Shown here: one piece after another, positions 12,201 to 20,302 of the stretch
How positions within the stretch are numbered: the first letter of the stretch is position 1
Layout: the number at the start of each line of letters is the position of its first letter
NCBI GenBank assembly: GCA_030849065.1
Contig: JASAON010001582.1
Coordinates: forward strand, 1 to 58,902
Reading direction: 5' to 3'
Length of the DNA stretch: 58,902 bases
Source: Jaenimonas drosophilae
Lineage: Eukaryota > Euglenozoa > Kinetoplastea > Trypanosomatida > Trypanosomatidae
Notes under the pieces: generated by a model
Databases searched by the model: none
Told to the model about the DNA's origin: nothing
Seen by the model: the letters and a program-made list of their open reading frames with translations, nothing else
Made by a program: the position numbers and the translations under genes

Positions 12201-13434
12201 AGATGATGATGATGATGATGATGTTACTGCATCTCCACAGCAGCGACCTCACCCACGTCTTCTTCCATCGCGTTTTGTTGGTTTTATGTTTGTTGGCGGC
12301 GGCCATCGCATCCAACGTGGTCGTGTTCGCAATGATGATTTACGTATACGCCATGTGTACGATGCACCACAACGTCGTGTTGGCAACCAGAAAAAGATGA
12401 AGAGACTCACAAACATGAAGAAGCAACGTAGACGAGCACCAACTTCTCCAACCACACGTCGTCACCCGCAACAGAAGCCACGCACACGTCGTGTAGCTCA
12501 ACACACTGCAACAACACGTACACGAGGAAAACATGCACGACGCCATCACGGCCAACCTCATCCATCTTCGCGTACACGTGTTGCTGCTGCGCAACCATCT
12601 GCACAACGTCAACGGGTACGAGCACACACATCTACATCCACGCAAACACCGCGATCAATCACAACAAGACGAACACGTTGCCGCAAGGCACCCGCAACAC
12701 AACCACCAAAGTGGAGGCGCATTGGTGCTTCATCTTCATCAACAACACAACCAAGTTCAATCGTACATCATCCAACCGGAAAACTACGACGACGTGCACG
12801 ACGAATGCGCTTTGGCAGAGATCCACGCCTCTACACACGAAGAAGACGTGCACGTCGAGCTACACAACATGTGCCATATGCACTTCAGTGGAGGCGTTTT
12901 GCGGTTCAACGTCATCGTCGTTTGCATCCATCAACATTGGCCACACAAGCTGCTCATGCACCACCACAACAACAACAACAAGAAGATGATCTCACTACGC
13001 CATCACACACGCAGCCAACAACATCCATCACTGCATCATCTCCACCTACACACAAGACACCACCGCAACCTCCACGACGTCGCAAGCCAACACGAAGACG
13101 AAGAAGCGGAAGAGCTCCGCATTCTTCATCAACAACAACAACAACATCTGCTGCTGCACGTGTACTGCGTACATCTTCACGACGTGGAGCACGCACCTCA
13201 TCCATGTTTCACTACATTCTCAAGCGTCTTCCCGTGGAGAGCTTGCCAACCTTGATGAAGCTGCTCCCCTACTTAAGCTTGACGGAGGTGCGCAACCTTC
13301 GCCACGCGGCGACGGTGCGCGGCCCAGCGACGATGTTGGCGGAGGCCGCCACCGCCGCCGGTGATGAGGATCCATATGCGTACCTGCTTCAACGGCATGG
13401 ATTCTGGGGAGAAGCAAGCCGTGTTGGTGGATGA
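3235..13434 (+). CDS. gene B: giant low-complexity protein with helix-like repeats and RHGFWGEA C-terminus, function unknown
   Basis: The protein has 3399 residues, the largest here. The frame opens at a TTG (3211), but 3235 is the first ATG after the preceding TAA. Residues about 100-200 contain DVR-x-LP boxes shared with gene C. Residues about 300-890 contain seven or eight degenerate repeats of about 20 residues with an amphipathic-helix pattern (examples EQIRMFAKQLKAAEDA, ELMRFLLQLKLDADAA), separated by Asn, Asp, Gln and Ser runs. Residues about 1256-1376 hold a tandem repeat of 55-56 residues. A compact patch, FYLLPNGEYLPAHRLDAYFA, lies near residue 1860. The middle is Ser/Thr/His/Asp-rich and probably disordered. 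From about residue 3000 the protein is very Arg-rich and includes RMRFGRDPRL, a weak MNFS box. The last 75 residues look folded: LLPYLSLTEVRNLRHAA, then YAYLLQRHGFWGEA, which recurs at the end of gene E. No signal peptide or membrane segment is seen. Confidence 0.85.
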   Translation: MRRRGRLAALHRQQEQEQQQDSSSSSRRVGSDGTNIFDTEDDLTPRTDHHLPSSSSASLLPRQHDADVRSSSRCRRPHVDEFQTSARLPPPRRSSFASHDVLPRPSSHHHHRHVVAVDASNDDDVRPDGELGHTSSIVSSNPTHVSLRNNNSINISDRSSKHRASIALVEHNVDVRPLPRLMDDQHNPYLKVSRRQLSHHDAWYYHDNHRPHTNHVARVDAHAHDGDGVRVGEDHMPRRPRSSPSCGSRGSSQLLSHTSFKHNNNNEYLPPPLEHISGGSNMPSTSMLTVEMSAQHPNRSTSATSSLAALLAFANQLQHEKDASHHDDDVDDHDDAHQHTNDDGNDFHSVRELIEMQRVDPISSTSTSSRALTSASLYGSLHKNSADDAARRSSSSPPLLPSMKMKADVETHSEKHDHGTTHLSTPPLMETMSMDASPPMFAMNTWMAKNTTPTRNNKKKKMKMMKSTDKSNTPPRRRLTGVFGRGTPRRSPSRITPHRSSTSPPRTGRASTRSSTSPPHTHTSNKTKAPKHYTDEQIRMFAKQLKAAEDARRRVRGNDVDVARRRRVHRDDDGDDDDLHPARRTRAATASPPTSTQGKTPPTEPTPFAPTSTIASSSSSSSSSLRASYSMDDIRQFVRELRRKHAKKDAEKQHHHQRLPTPRRRTHNHHHHHLLNDDVVVDVDVVDAATMTSATDTSSPPTHHHHVDDHVELMSFLRNLKKDADLYRTSTQTTTTNNNGSVRHHPSTTSFITHDAANLLTDFVRQLKKESEDDQRVQQRASTNEDIQAQTTSTLHEQNNNNNNNNDDDDDDDRGKGSVMELMRFLLQLKLDADAAHQTRVALQQQQQQQQQDVVVRPRNDVHDPLMTEESSRFFAATTSLRMMKDAAINTTVDVGVDAANHNNNTQIHEDDDDDDDDDVLMMDGGELPTLQASREAPRVRPSTSPPLTHENSEGGEVARLPQVAQQHDDAQQQQQQRQHDVTLLIESSTSIPNIIDDDVVRRVKKSAKRSTTLTTSTWIHAVPPSSTSPLHDMMMMDVPTRQRQEMSPLEAAPSPLAQKYSPTTSPQQQEQHLVPIVSDNNHVDEDDHDCITAPHLDGVGVMDATPKVARPPSSSTTTPAVVADTTTSTHNNDDVGEWRAAPVMQDALPPSSSCANVVARIPDVQQRPLTHPTPTPTTTATSAPDTLERTRHDDGDEAKDAPRVKYSLPPSPSSASKADECTRDDNDVGTKEVSSRMPPTTPPSTSTADAPVMKVAPLPTTTTTSISSSGETGVRARADDLGELMNTATSPSTTPAKAHHDEVGASRMQVAPLPTTATTTTLSASEEEDVRARVDDLGEVMNTATSPSTTPAKAHHDEVGASRMQVAPLPTTSPSPSTITPTISANEHSPVDERNVARMNDGAPTSSSCTTQEHASTLNASPSARAKTATPPPTTLEALVDDVDVDANHDPDTTLVGARTSPSGTTSFSAKHVEMKTTPNNRVSTPSSSTTTTCASSKHAIASIVPDQEEARSSTHPSSSSSSSACPSRSDGNVMTPTAASPATTTRGVVDDQHPLAATSSHEDERPQMKMMVDDVHAQDDDHGANHVLDATLRPSDSGPTSHSPTPMLAYDDESDDDDDDDDDDEQHSTLMEHQSSPPIRRPSTATAPPPLPRRRASRDLCAGDDDDHHHHHEHTKQEKMRVDDAASTSPPPMMREDGIKNNSRAALHISSTHVVGHHRDAPTNTNSDVVVVVDEPQSHVAMNVLTTPTSVDDDDDVGLHDVQTPSWPTHTAAPTSSTMNVPHKTAVMIPMPQHLTTEPTHNHAHDAPTHVVDDDHHHEKPAAQSCDDDDDEQQHHAPTMPTLPTWNDDEVAHRRQDDVFYLLPNGEYLPAHRLDAYFAEQDEQQQQQIRNYSDDDDDDDATNMNERLPQDAYLIRNDERRGAQAHTSVPSSSHHQHRHSADDGDTTSTYTSTHSSSPSPSAPVADDPLQRAKDGPPHRVAVEQQQQHYDDDDSDAAHMKETPQHENIINDDIRGGAPPYSSPNHSLSQHQPDNHVGAPHTHMHPVQDTSPSMKHNAHEEFHHGTNNHSTPHNNDHPHEVSASQPTLFVPSSTAPRRAHVGGRPQSAGHPSSSSSLSRASSFSHPPRPSSAHDAHESVVDYLHRHTMPTLLPPHAPRTSTPTPTNMDVPPPRKDGTEAVPQRMHPRHPRRSSTSLPSTHTQRSTQQQPASSTLREQHTDIAPPPSSSSSSHVATPSPLMFVHDADVVGSNTRVGPHATTPHVDEMLSASSSAITGDSPQRYAASSPNTQQRRSSLHRHVSWVQLDDATHNNKIDVVDVADKIRRDDVQHNTNGIMKDSPHHHRHHHRVDEDVSAHIGRTTSPDDVDGVDAYMPPTHQATASAHERSRKDEEPHHHHRSNAQSRTSTAAPSLSSSRNENRVDDDDDDVHGTMSMEHHVPRISTHSVDPQQQQHQHIITDPSPHPTHVSGPTHMKMKGEDHPSSSSSSSHEPHISDVVPQRCTDNSNTRDDAAIPHEDALKCVRHPRKPTSSRPTSADLRRSTSTRSTTLLVDGPHAHTTTTTTTTTSSSPSARQDNHADTPTRRVFEQASDVAPPSSITQIVPSSTSSSSSRTSLSSDVELDSTLAPQPGDRAQHTPASSSSSPSTQVHQPTSARNQRTLTLHSSALLEEMRRHIHPTHDDGDASNNNNTNNLGDDDDHHHHHHRSSKHRARRKPPSTTHTEAPEDVDVDDDVGASELVFADTSHKMHHVHHHGSTSAHPMMFASFHHPSTPQRGSSAHAATTEEMLVQLTPPTSGRTPAHPSNTKVAHASPRHRQRHHRRKDRAHPSPAPTTSTVKHQQQQHTSRPSSSDDDDEVRELAHGPPPTLASTLRGAPPTRIAHKDQQHTHAPAATTTPRTSSIIFLDEQENHPTTTPQTSLHQQQHVAASGATFITLGGVHHQHPRDAATTATHKQPSSFPSKPAPVRDAAPHTSSTSSSWRHVGVMAAVDDDDDDDVTASPQQRPHPRLLPSRFVGFMFVGGGHRIQRGRVRNDDLRIRHVYDAPQRRVGNQKKMKRLTNMKKQRRRAPTSPTTRRHPQQKPRTRRVAQHTATTRTRGKHARRHHGQPHPSSRTRVAAAQPSAQRQRVRAHTSTSTQTPRSITTRRTRCRKAPATQPPKWRRIGASSSSTTQPSSIVHHPTGKLRRRARRMRFGRDPRLYTRRRRARRATQHVPYALQWRRFAVQRHRRLHPSTLATQAAHAPPQQQQQEDDLTTPSHTQPTTSITASSPPTHKTPPQPPRRRKPTRRRRSGRAPHSSSTTTTTSAAARVLRTSSRRGARTSSMFHYILKRLPVESLPTLMKLLPYLSLTEVRNLRHAATVRGPATMLAEAATAAGDEDPYAYLLQRHGFWGEASRVGG
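4141..5900 (+). repeat. cluster of 7-8 degenerate helix-like repeats in gene B
   Basis: The encoded copies lie near 4141 (SLAALLAFANQLQHEKDA), 4273 (SVRELIEMQR), 4834 (DEQIRMFAKQLKAAEDA), 5125 (MDDIRQFVRELRRKHAKKDA), 5359 (HVELMSFLRNLKKDADL), 5503 (ANLLTDFVRQLKKESEDD), 5686 (SVMELMRFLLQLKLDADA) and possibly 5839 (SSRFFAATTSLRMMKDA). The shared pattern is [LI]-x-x-F-[LVA]-[RK]-x-L-[KR]-x-[DE]-[AS]-[DE]. DNA identity between copies is low, so the protein pattern has been kept while the DNA diverged. Confidence 0.65.
7000..7360 (+). repeat. 165/168-bp tandem repeat in gene B
   Basis: The segment encoding VAPLPTT recurs at 7000, 7165 and 7333. The unit encodes 55-56 residues: VAPLPTT, a Thr/Ser run, VRARxDDLGE, MNTATSPSTTPAKAHHDEVG, ASRMQ. 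The second halves of the two copies are almost identical in DNA, which indicates a recent duplication. Confidence 0.8.
13204..13434 (+). other. gene B C-terminal conserved segment
   Basis: Encodes about 75 residues of ordinary, ordered-looking sequence after thousands of low-complexity ones. It contains PYLSLTEVRNLRHAA, comparable to the YWPYLSP box of genes C and D, and RHGFWGEA near the end, shared with gene E. It links the two subfamilies. Confidence 0.6.
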
Positions 13435-13444
13435 TGATTGAACT

Positions 13445-13471
13445 ACAACAACAACAACAACAACAACAACA
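13445..13471 (+). repeat. (CAA)9 microsatellite
   Basis: A perfect run of CAA in the 3' UTR of gene B, a few bases after its TGA. The same triplet makes Gln, Asn and Thr runs inside the genes, which shows that the expansion acts on DNA and not only on protein. Confidence 0.85.
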
Positions 13472-14227
13472 CTGAACGTTGTGAAGGTGTTGTTTTCGGC
13501 GTATCGATACTTCATTCTTCATCAGTTTTCTAGATCACCTCACTTCACCCATACCCATGAAGGCTCAGACAAGACACACACACAACCCCACACACACATG
13601 TGTGTGTTTGTGTGTTTGTGTTTGTGTTTGTGTTGCGCTTCATGTACAATCAACATCATCTTGACCCTCGCTGTACATAGATGAGCACCTCACTGATGTC
13701 TTGGAACACACAGCTCACCATCACTACCACACCTACGTACATACACTGTTGTTGTGATTCAGATCTTCACCATCATCATCATCATCATCATTTTTTTCTT
13801 CTTCTTCTTCGTTGTTGTTTTCGCGTAGACTCTCGAGGATACTATCCTCCTTCTTACCTTCTTCTTAGCCTCACTCACTTTGTGTGTGTGTGGGTTGTTG
13901 TTTTGTGTTTCACGCCAAACATTTCTTCTTTTTGGTTCGTAGTCGTTCGTCTCGTCGTTCGATTCACCAACGCAGTGATTTTTTTCTTTTCAGATTTGAT
14001 TTTGTAGCGCATTAAGCTCGTGCAGCACATCTCTACAGCAGCAACACACGTACATACATACGCGTGCATCGAACACACTTCATACTTTGATGTAGAACGT
14101 TTGGCAGCACCACTCTCAACGACACACATATTTCGTTTCGTGTTGTTGTTTTCTTACCGTCACCACCTTTCCACCTCCAGTGTTGCTTCATTAACTTCTT
14201 TTTTTTGTTTCGCATTCACGTTGTGTA

Positions 14228-14280
14228 CGCACGTCGTTTTTTTTGTTGTTGTGTTGGGCATCACTGACATCTGCGTCGAG
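14228..14280 (+). promoter_or_regulatory. candidate spliced-leader acceptor for gene C
   Basis: A run of eight T (14237-14244) and further TTG repeats are followed by AG at 14279-14280. No ATG lies between it and 14374, which supports 14374 as the start. Confidence 0.45.
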
Positions 14281-14373
14281 AGTCTCACACACACGCAGGA
14301 CCGTATATTTGTAGCACACTTCAGAACAAAACAACAAAAACACCAACAACATCATTCGCCACACCAATCACCA

Positions 14374-17300
14374 ATGCTTCATGGTGGAGATACCAATCAC
14401 TGCATCTCTGTGGATAAGCCAGAGGTGGACGATGATGTACCTGATGATGGTCTTGTCATTCTGGATGATCATTCATCACACCGTCGATGGAAGCACAAGT
14501 TGATGAAGGCTGAGACACACACGTTGTGCTTGCTTCCATTAGTACCGCGACCTCCGTGTGGTGCAACAACATCATCACCATTGATTCGCACGACGAATGA
14601 AGTGAAGGAAGGAGAGGTGATTGAGCTCCCTTCAGTAGAGAACAATAACAACAACAACAACAACAATTACCACACGCCAACACACAGACGTGTGGTAGAG
14701 CACAATCACAACTTGCACAGGATGGATGCTCTACAAGGAAACGTCTCGCACACCTACGGGTTGGATGTACGTTCACTGCCTCACATGTGCCAACACAACA
14801 CACACAATGATGGCTCCTTAATAACCTCATCTTCCTCGCCTCTTGCCAACATTGTTGTACGTGCCGATGATGGCCAGCAACATCGCCATCACTCCATTGA
14901 TGTACGTCTGCCACCAACAATGCCTGCCGATGCGGCAGAGGAGGCATCACGAAGCAGCTGTGCATCTGTTTCATCTCCTCACGCTGCGCAAAGCGTGGAT
15001 GTTGTCGATGAGCCAACCATGTTTTGCAACACACATGGAAGCTATCATCATGAAACCAACGCTCGTGTTGATGATGTGATAGGCACAACGAATCCTCTTC
15101 AACTACAACAACATTGTGTGCCACTTCGTTGTTCGGATATTGAGTCCTTCCCTCCAGTGTCGGAGTACTCCGCAAGTACTTCACGCAACAACTACTACTC
15201 ACGTCTGATGCCATCTGCAAGTCCGCAGGGTGTACAACACGTACAGGTGGATCATGCACATGATGATGTACTCGCTGATGTTTCAACCACACAGCTACCT
15301 CAGCCTACAACAGACGCGAACATGATGAAGATGATGGTCATGGTCCTGGCAAACACAACGCCACAAGACGAGGCCATTGCATCATCACAACAACGTGAAG
15401 CAATCAAGCCCAGCTCTGCCAACAACAACAACAACAATGATGACGATGTAGCATCCAGTCTCATCTACTTCATGGCTCCTGCATCCACCGAAGACTTGCA
15501 CAGCAGCTCGCACCACGACGATGATGAACCTCTTAGTGATGCACAAGACAATCTCCATCAACAACAACATCGATACACTCTCTCCTGCACAACCATCTCA
15601 CATGATGCACCATCATCAGCAACACGCCGCCTGCCACACATCATATCTGAATCTGCTGCATCATCAGCCATTCGTGCTGGACGTACACGCGCAACAGGCA
15701 TGTACGCAGCGCAAACACATCTTCAGGGCAGCGATTCATTTCCGCCAGTATCTGAGTACACGCCGAGCACATCCATCATGTACTACTCACGCTTGGTGCC
15801 ATCCGCCAGCCCACACGCCTTCTTCTCAGGTGAGCATCGTCATGCACCACAGGATGATGTTGTAGTGGATGTTGTTGCTGAAGCATCCTTCACACAACTA
15901 CCTCTACATACGCCAGACGTTGTACCTGTTGTTCCTCCTAGACCTCCTCCCGCAGCCACAGTATCATCATCATCCAATCACGATTATGCCGATCACTTCA
16001 ACATGTTGTTGCGTGAGATCTCTGCCATGGCACAATCAACCGGCGAAGTGGCAACGTGCCCATCCACCAACCATCACACCTCCATGCGCACGAGCACCTC
16101 ATCCAATCCGTGTGGCATACCCATGCGCATCTCATCCGAATCTGCCATTGCCGCAGCCATTCGTGAAGCAGCACAACACAACAACAACAACAACAGCGTA
16201 CATGCACAGGGAGGTGGTGGTCTTCAGGGCAGTGATTCATTTCCGCCAGTGTCTGAGTACACGCCGAGCACATCCATCATGTACTACTCACGCTTGGTGC
16301 CATCCGCCAGCCCACACGCCTTCTTCTCAGGTGAGCATCGTCATGCACCACAGGATGATGTTGTAGTGGATGTTGTTGCTGAAGCATCCTTCACACAACT
16401 ACCTCTACATACGCCAGACGTTGTACCTGTTGTTCCTCCTAGACCTCCTCCCGCAGCCACAGTATCATCATCATCCAATCACGATTATGCCGATCACTTC
16501 AACATGTTGTTGCGTGAGATCTCTGCCATGGCACAATCAACCGGCGAAGTGGCAACGTGCCCATCCACCAACCATCACACCTCCATGCGCACGAGCACCT
16601 CATCCAATCCGTGTGGCATACCCATGCGCATCTCATCCGAATCTGCCATTGCCGCAGCCATTCGTGAAGCAGCACAACACAACAACAACAACAACAGCGT
16701 ACATGCACAGGGAGGTGGTGGTCTTCAGGGCAGTGATTCATTTCCGCCAGTGTCTGAGTACACGCCGAGCACATCCATCATGTACTACTCACGCTTGGTA
16801 CCATCCGCCAGCCCACACGCCTTCTTCTCAGGCGAACATCGTCATGCACCACAGGATGATGTTGTTGTGGATGTTGTTGCTGAAGCATCCTTCACACAAC
16901 TCCCACTACATACCGAGGATGTTGGTGCGAGAGATAATGCAGTAGCCGTACATCACAAGCCGTACTACGCTGCGGAGTCCGTGGAAGCGTCAGTGAGTAG
17001 TCAGGCCATCAGCAACGAAGGAACGGTGGTGATGTGCTGCAATGATGATGATGTTGGTCAGGAACATGCTTTTACAAACAACACAACAACAACATCGTGC
17101 ACCCCCGTAACGGTTGAAGTGCGCACGTTGCACACGCCTGATGCCTTCAACACAACACAGTGGTCTCAACCAGCCAACACCAGGTGCGGAAGTATCTCGT
17201 GCAATGACGGACGTACATCAACAACAACATCATCATCATCATCATCGGAGCGGATCGTGCACCAACACGCCACAACACAACACAAGAGTGGCACAACCTT

Positions 17301-18914
17301 CACAAATGTGCCCTACACTTCAACGGAGAAGATGAAGGTAGAACTAAACGGTTGTGATGATGCACCAACTCCGAATCATGATTATGGTGAATATGTTGTT
17401 GTTGTTGTTGTTGTTGTGCATCCATCACAGGACATCATGAAGGATGAAGATGTCTGTGTATCCACGTCAACGACGTGCATCTCCATGGCGGCAGCTGGCG
17501 ATGCTCCACAGCGTGTTGATGATGATGATGGTGGTGGTGGTGGTGGTGATGTACCGCATGAAGAACGTGCTTCAGTGGTGAAGGCATCGCTGCAAGATGT
17601 ACATTTGTGTGCTGCAACATCATTGGGTGATGGCATTCACAACTTCATCAACGAGGAAGCACAAGAGCATCGTGACTCTGTAGAACACATCAGAAGAGAG
17701 CGCAGCACATCCTCCATCATGGATACACACAAATGTGCATCGCATCCTTGCAGTCGCCCAATGAGCTGCCAGCAACAACAACAACAAGAAGAAGAAGAAG
17801 AAGAAGATGCACCAACATTATGTGCATGTACTTCTTCATCACAAAAGATGCAGGCATCATCAACAGACGCACATCATCTTCCAAGTATCATTATCCCAGC
17901 AACCACGGCCTCCACGGAAGGTCCTGTGGTGGCGCATGATGAAGATGTAGATGAAGATACAAAGCAACAACAACATTATTATTCAGATCAACCAACGTCC
18001 TTGCCCATTGCAGTTATACACGATGATGATGCATCATGTAGTGGGGAGGGCGTACGTGGAGCAGCAATTATCTTGCCGCCATCATCTGCTGTGGATGGCT
18101 CTCCACGTGTGCATCACGGTGCGTTGGATAAAAAACACAACACGATTGTGCATCAATCCAGACGCATGGATGCAGATCATTCATCAGACGGAGCTACTTC
18201 GTCGAAGAGCTCCGTTGATGCGCGCATTCTTTCACCGACAATGTTGAAGCCAACCAACAACATTGAATTGAAGAGCTCACGTAGCTCATCATCATCATCA
18301 TCATCATCATCTTCATCAACTGTTGTATCCACATTAATGAAGCACAACAACCGTCAACGTCTGCCACGTGTTCTGCAACCACACACGCCAACAACACAAT
18401 CGCCAGGCTCACGTACACGGCCAGTGAAGCCTCTCCAGAAACAGAAACAACCACATCTTCCATGTATTCGCGGCCAACGTCCAGCATCACCTTCGTCAAC
18501 TTGTGCAGCATCCATGAAGAATGTACCACGTGGAGCACACAAGGAGGCATCCGCACGTCGCGTGAGGCGTACATCGCAAACGCAATGGAAGCGGCGGATG
18601 AATTTTTCCGTTGATGCGCGCATCACGCATGATCCATATCGTATACATCATCGCCTACAACCAACTCCACCACGTCCAGCGGTGAAGCCGCCCATTCCTC
18701 CGCCGCCACGTACCTCCAACATGAAGTGGCGGCATCGACGTACGCATCAACATCATCGGCCCATGACCTTCACGACGGAGGTGCATCCATGTGATGCAAA
18801 TCATGATAATGTTGATGTTGATGTGCACCACGTACGCCGTACCGACAATATTGATGACAACATCGCACCTCATCCACCACGCCATCATCGCAGACGACGT
18901 CGTGGTGGCGCTCC

Positions 18915-18945
<31 letters not shown>

Positions 18946-19122
18946 GTTGATGATGATGATGCATGTTGTGTAGAACATCTTGCGCTCTATTGGCCCTACC
19001 TCAGCCCGCGCAGTCGTTCACGCTTATTGCAAAACGCACCACTTCCCTCATCCATGAAGCGGAAGATGGCCAACACCGTTGCACCAGATCTTCTCTTGTT
19101 GCGAGATGTTGGTGTGTTCTAG
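14374..19122 (+). CDS. gene C: low-complexity protein with four FPPVSEY/YYSRL modules, paralogue of gene D
   Basis: The protein has 1582 residues. The frame is open from a GTG at 14020, but 14374 (MLHGGD) is the first ATG. Near the N-terminus are two DVR-x-LP boxes, also seen in gene B. Four modules with the boxes SFPPVSEY and YYSRLxPSA lie at residues about 255, 452, 619 and 786, the last three in a nearly perfect 501-bp tandem repeat. Each module also has DYADHF...LLREISA, an I-S-[ES]-E-S-A...AIR box, and a TQLP box. A Val run (GTT repeats) lies near residue 1008 and a Ser run near 1306. Residues about 1405-1480 hold WKRRMNFSVDARI, then DPYRIH, PPRPAVKPPIPPPP and RPMTF; a His run follows. 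The last 50 residues contain LALYWPYLSPRSRSRLL and LLLLRDVGVF. All the C-terminal boxes recur in order in gene D, so C and D are clear paralogues. No membrane segment is seen. Function is unknown. Confidence 0.85.
15142..15282 (+). repeat. first FPPVSEY module of gene C, nearly identical to gene D
   Basis: This 141-bp segment aligns without gaps to 21101-21241 in gene D with about eight differences by eye, whereas flanking sequence is much less similar. It encodes SFPPVSEYSAST, NNYYSRLMPSASPQGVQHV and VDHAHDDVLADV. Confidence 0.8.
15721..16913 (+). repeat. 501-bp tandem repeat in gene C, about 2.4 copies
   Basis: Copies start at 15721, 16222 and 16723, an exact spacing of 501 bp or 167 codons; the third stops near 16913. 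Only a handful of substitutions separate them. Each unit carries one complete module (FPPVSEY, YYSRLVPSASPH, QLPLHT, DYADHF, SESA..AIR). A repeat this young can differ in copy number between strains and can be mis-assembled. Confidence 0.9.
18581..18783 (+). other. MNFS box region of gene C
   Basis: Encodes WKRRMNFSVDARI, DPYRIHHR, PPRPAVKPPIPPPP and RPMTFTTEVHP. Gene D has the same boxes in the same order at 24104-24303, with nearly identical DNA over the first box. Gene E has KRMNFSMDRRM and gene B has RMRFGRDPRL at equivalent places. This basic block may be a binding surface; its function is unknown. Confidence 0.6.
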
Positions 19123-20302
19123 CACATGTTCATAATATTCTTTTTTTTCATTCATAATTTGCAAAAAAGAAAAAAACATTTACACTTGGGGGCCGCACGT
19201 GTTGTGTTCATGAAAGTGCGTGATATGCTCCTTCACACGCCCGCAGGCAACGGTGTACGTGCATCAATCTGTGGTGTAACTCATCATTTTCATCAACAAT
19301 AACAACTGGATCGTGCGTTGTGTTGTGCTCTCACACACACACACACATACACATACACATTGACGCAACTTCCTGACTACGCTCCTTCTTCTTTCTTCTC
19401 TCTTCTTGGTACGTAGACGTTGGTGGAGGATCCTCATTCTCTTCATCATCATCATCATCTCTCTTTTCATTCTGCGTGCATTCTAATTTCTGTGTGTGTT
19501 TCTTCTTGTCTTGCCAGCTCCTTCAACGTTTTCCGACCAACGTTCTGACACGTTCGCCAACGCTGATCGAGCTACCTTCGCCACGGTTTTGCAATCGTTC
19601 CATTCCTCACCTACATTGTGTTCGTCTGTGTTTGTGTACATCATCATCAACACAAACTTCTCACACGCACACAACGTAGGTGCGCATCACGGTCGTGTAG
19701 CCTCCACACACAACACTCAGACTCCCGCACACACATATACGCTTTGTTGCCGTTGTTTTTGTTGTTGTTTTCTTCATTTTTGTTGTTGTTTTTTTTCATT
19801 TTGTTTGTGCACTCACTCGCAGAGAGTTGTGTTGTGCACAGGTGTAGTATTTCCCCCTAATCGTTGCTTAGGCCACAACATACGTACGTTCATCCAGTAA
19901 CATCGCCGTATTGTGTGCAGAACCTCGTGCTTGTTCCTGTAGATAAATATACAAACACACAAATTAGCAACAACAACAACTACAACAACACGTTTCTCGA
20001 GCACTGAAACAGACGTGTGCCACTTCCATTTGCTCACCGTTTGTACGTTGCTCCGTTCTTCGATTTTTTCTTTTTCTTTGCTGCTGATTGAGACGACTTC
20101 GTCATCCGATATACACGAAACAGCTCTTCTTTGTGTGTTGGTGTTGTGTATCTTGGATAGCTCTCGGTGTGCACGCTTTGTACCCAACAAAGATAGCACA
20201 TTGGTTGTGTATCTGGCTGATTCATTTTATCTTATTTTCATTTCCATTTTTCTGTCACTTCACTACTGGCATCATCATCATCATCTCTGACGATACACAC
20301 CG
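19123..20302 (+). other. spacer between genes C and D
   Basis: This 1.2-kb spacer has a CA microsatellite at about 19332-19346 and several T/C tracts: 19497-19517 ending in CCAG, 19760-19822 ending in GCAG, and 20051-20092. A further T-rich run at 20220-20256 has no following AG. The ORFs here are Cys/Phe/Leu-rich readings of T-tracts, and I see no gene. Confidence 0.6.
20055..20092 (+). promoter_or_regulatory. candidate spliced-leader acceptor for gene D
   Basis: The tract CTTCGATTTTTTCTTTTTCT continues to CTGCTGATTGAG, with AG at 20091-20092. There is no ATG from here to the gene D start at 20303. Upstream alternatives are the CCAG at 19517 and the GCAG at 19822. Confidence 0.5.

Larger units (their letters stand above)
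13435..14373 (+). other. spacer between genes B and C
   Basis: A (CAA)n run directly after the gene B stop is followed by CA- and GT-rich DNA near 13575-13630. A CAT run at about 13771 and a series of T/C tracts each followed by AG (near 13829, 13868, 13992 and 14280) complete it. The gene C frame stays open back to 14020, but without an ATG before 14374. No gene is seen. Confidence 0.6.

Noticed and set aside
14020..14373. N-terminal extension of gene C from the GTG at 14020 with hydrophobic Phe/Val stretches that could mimic a signal or membrane segment
   Set aside because: There is no ATG before 14374, and the hydrophobic stretches are translations of T-tracts. GTG, TTG and CTG starts were likewise discounted for genes B, G, H, I and J.
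15721..16913. CRISPR-like or transposon-like direct repeats
   Set aside because: The 501-bp units are head-to-tail, in frame and without spacers, terminal inverted repeats or transposase; they are intragenic tandem duplications.
19123..20302. Small Cys/Phe-rich genes in the C-D spacer (for example 19496-19900)
   Set aside because: They start at non-ATG codons, overlap several acceptor-like tracts, and consist of translated T-runs.
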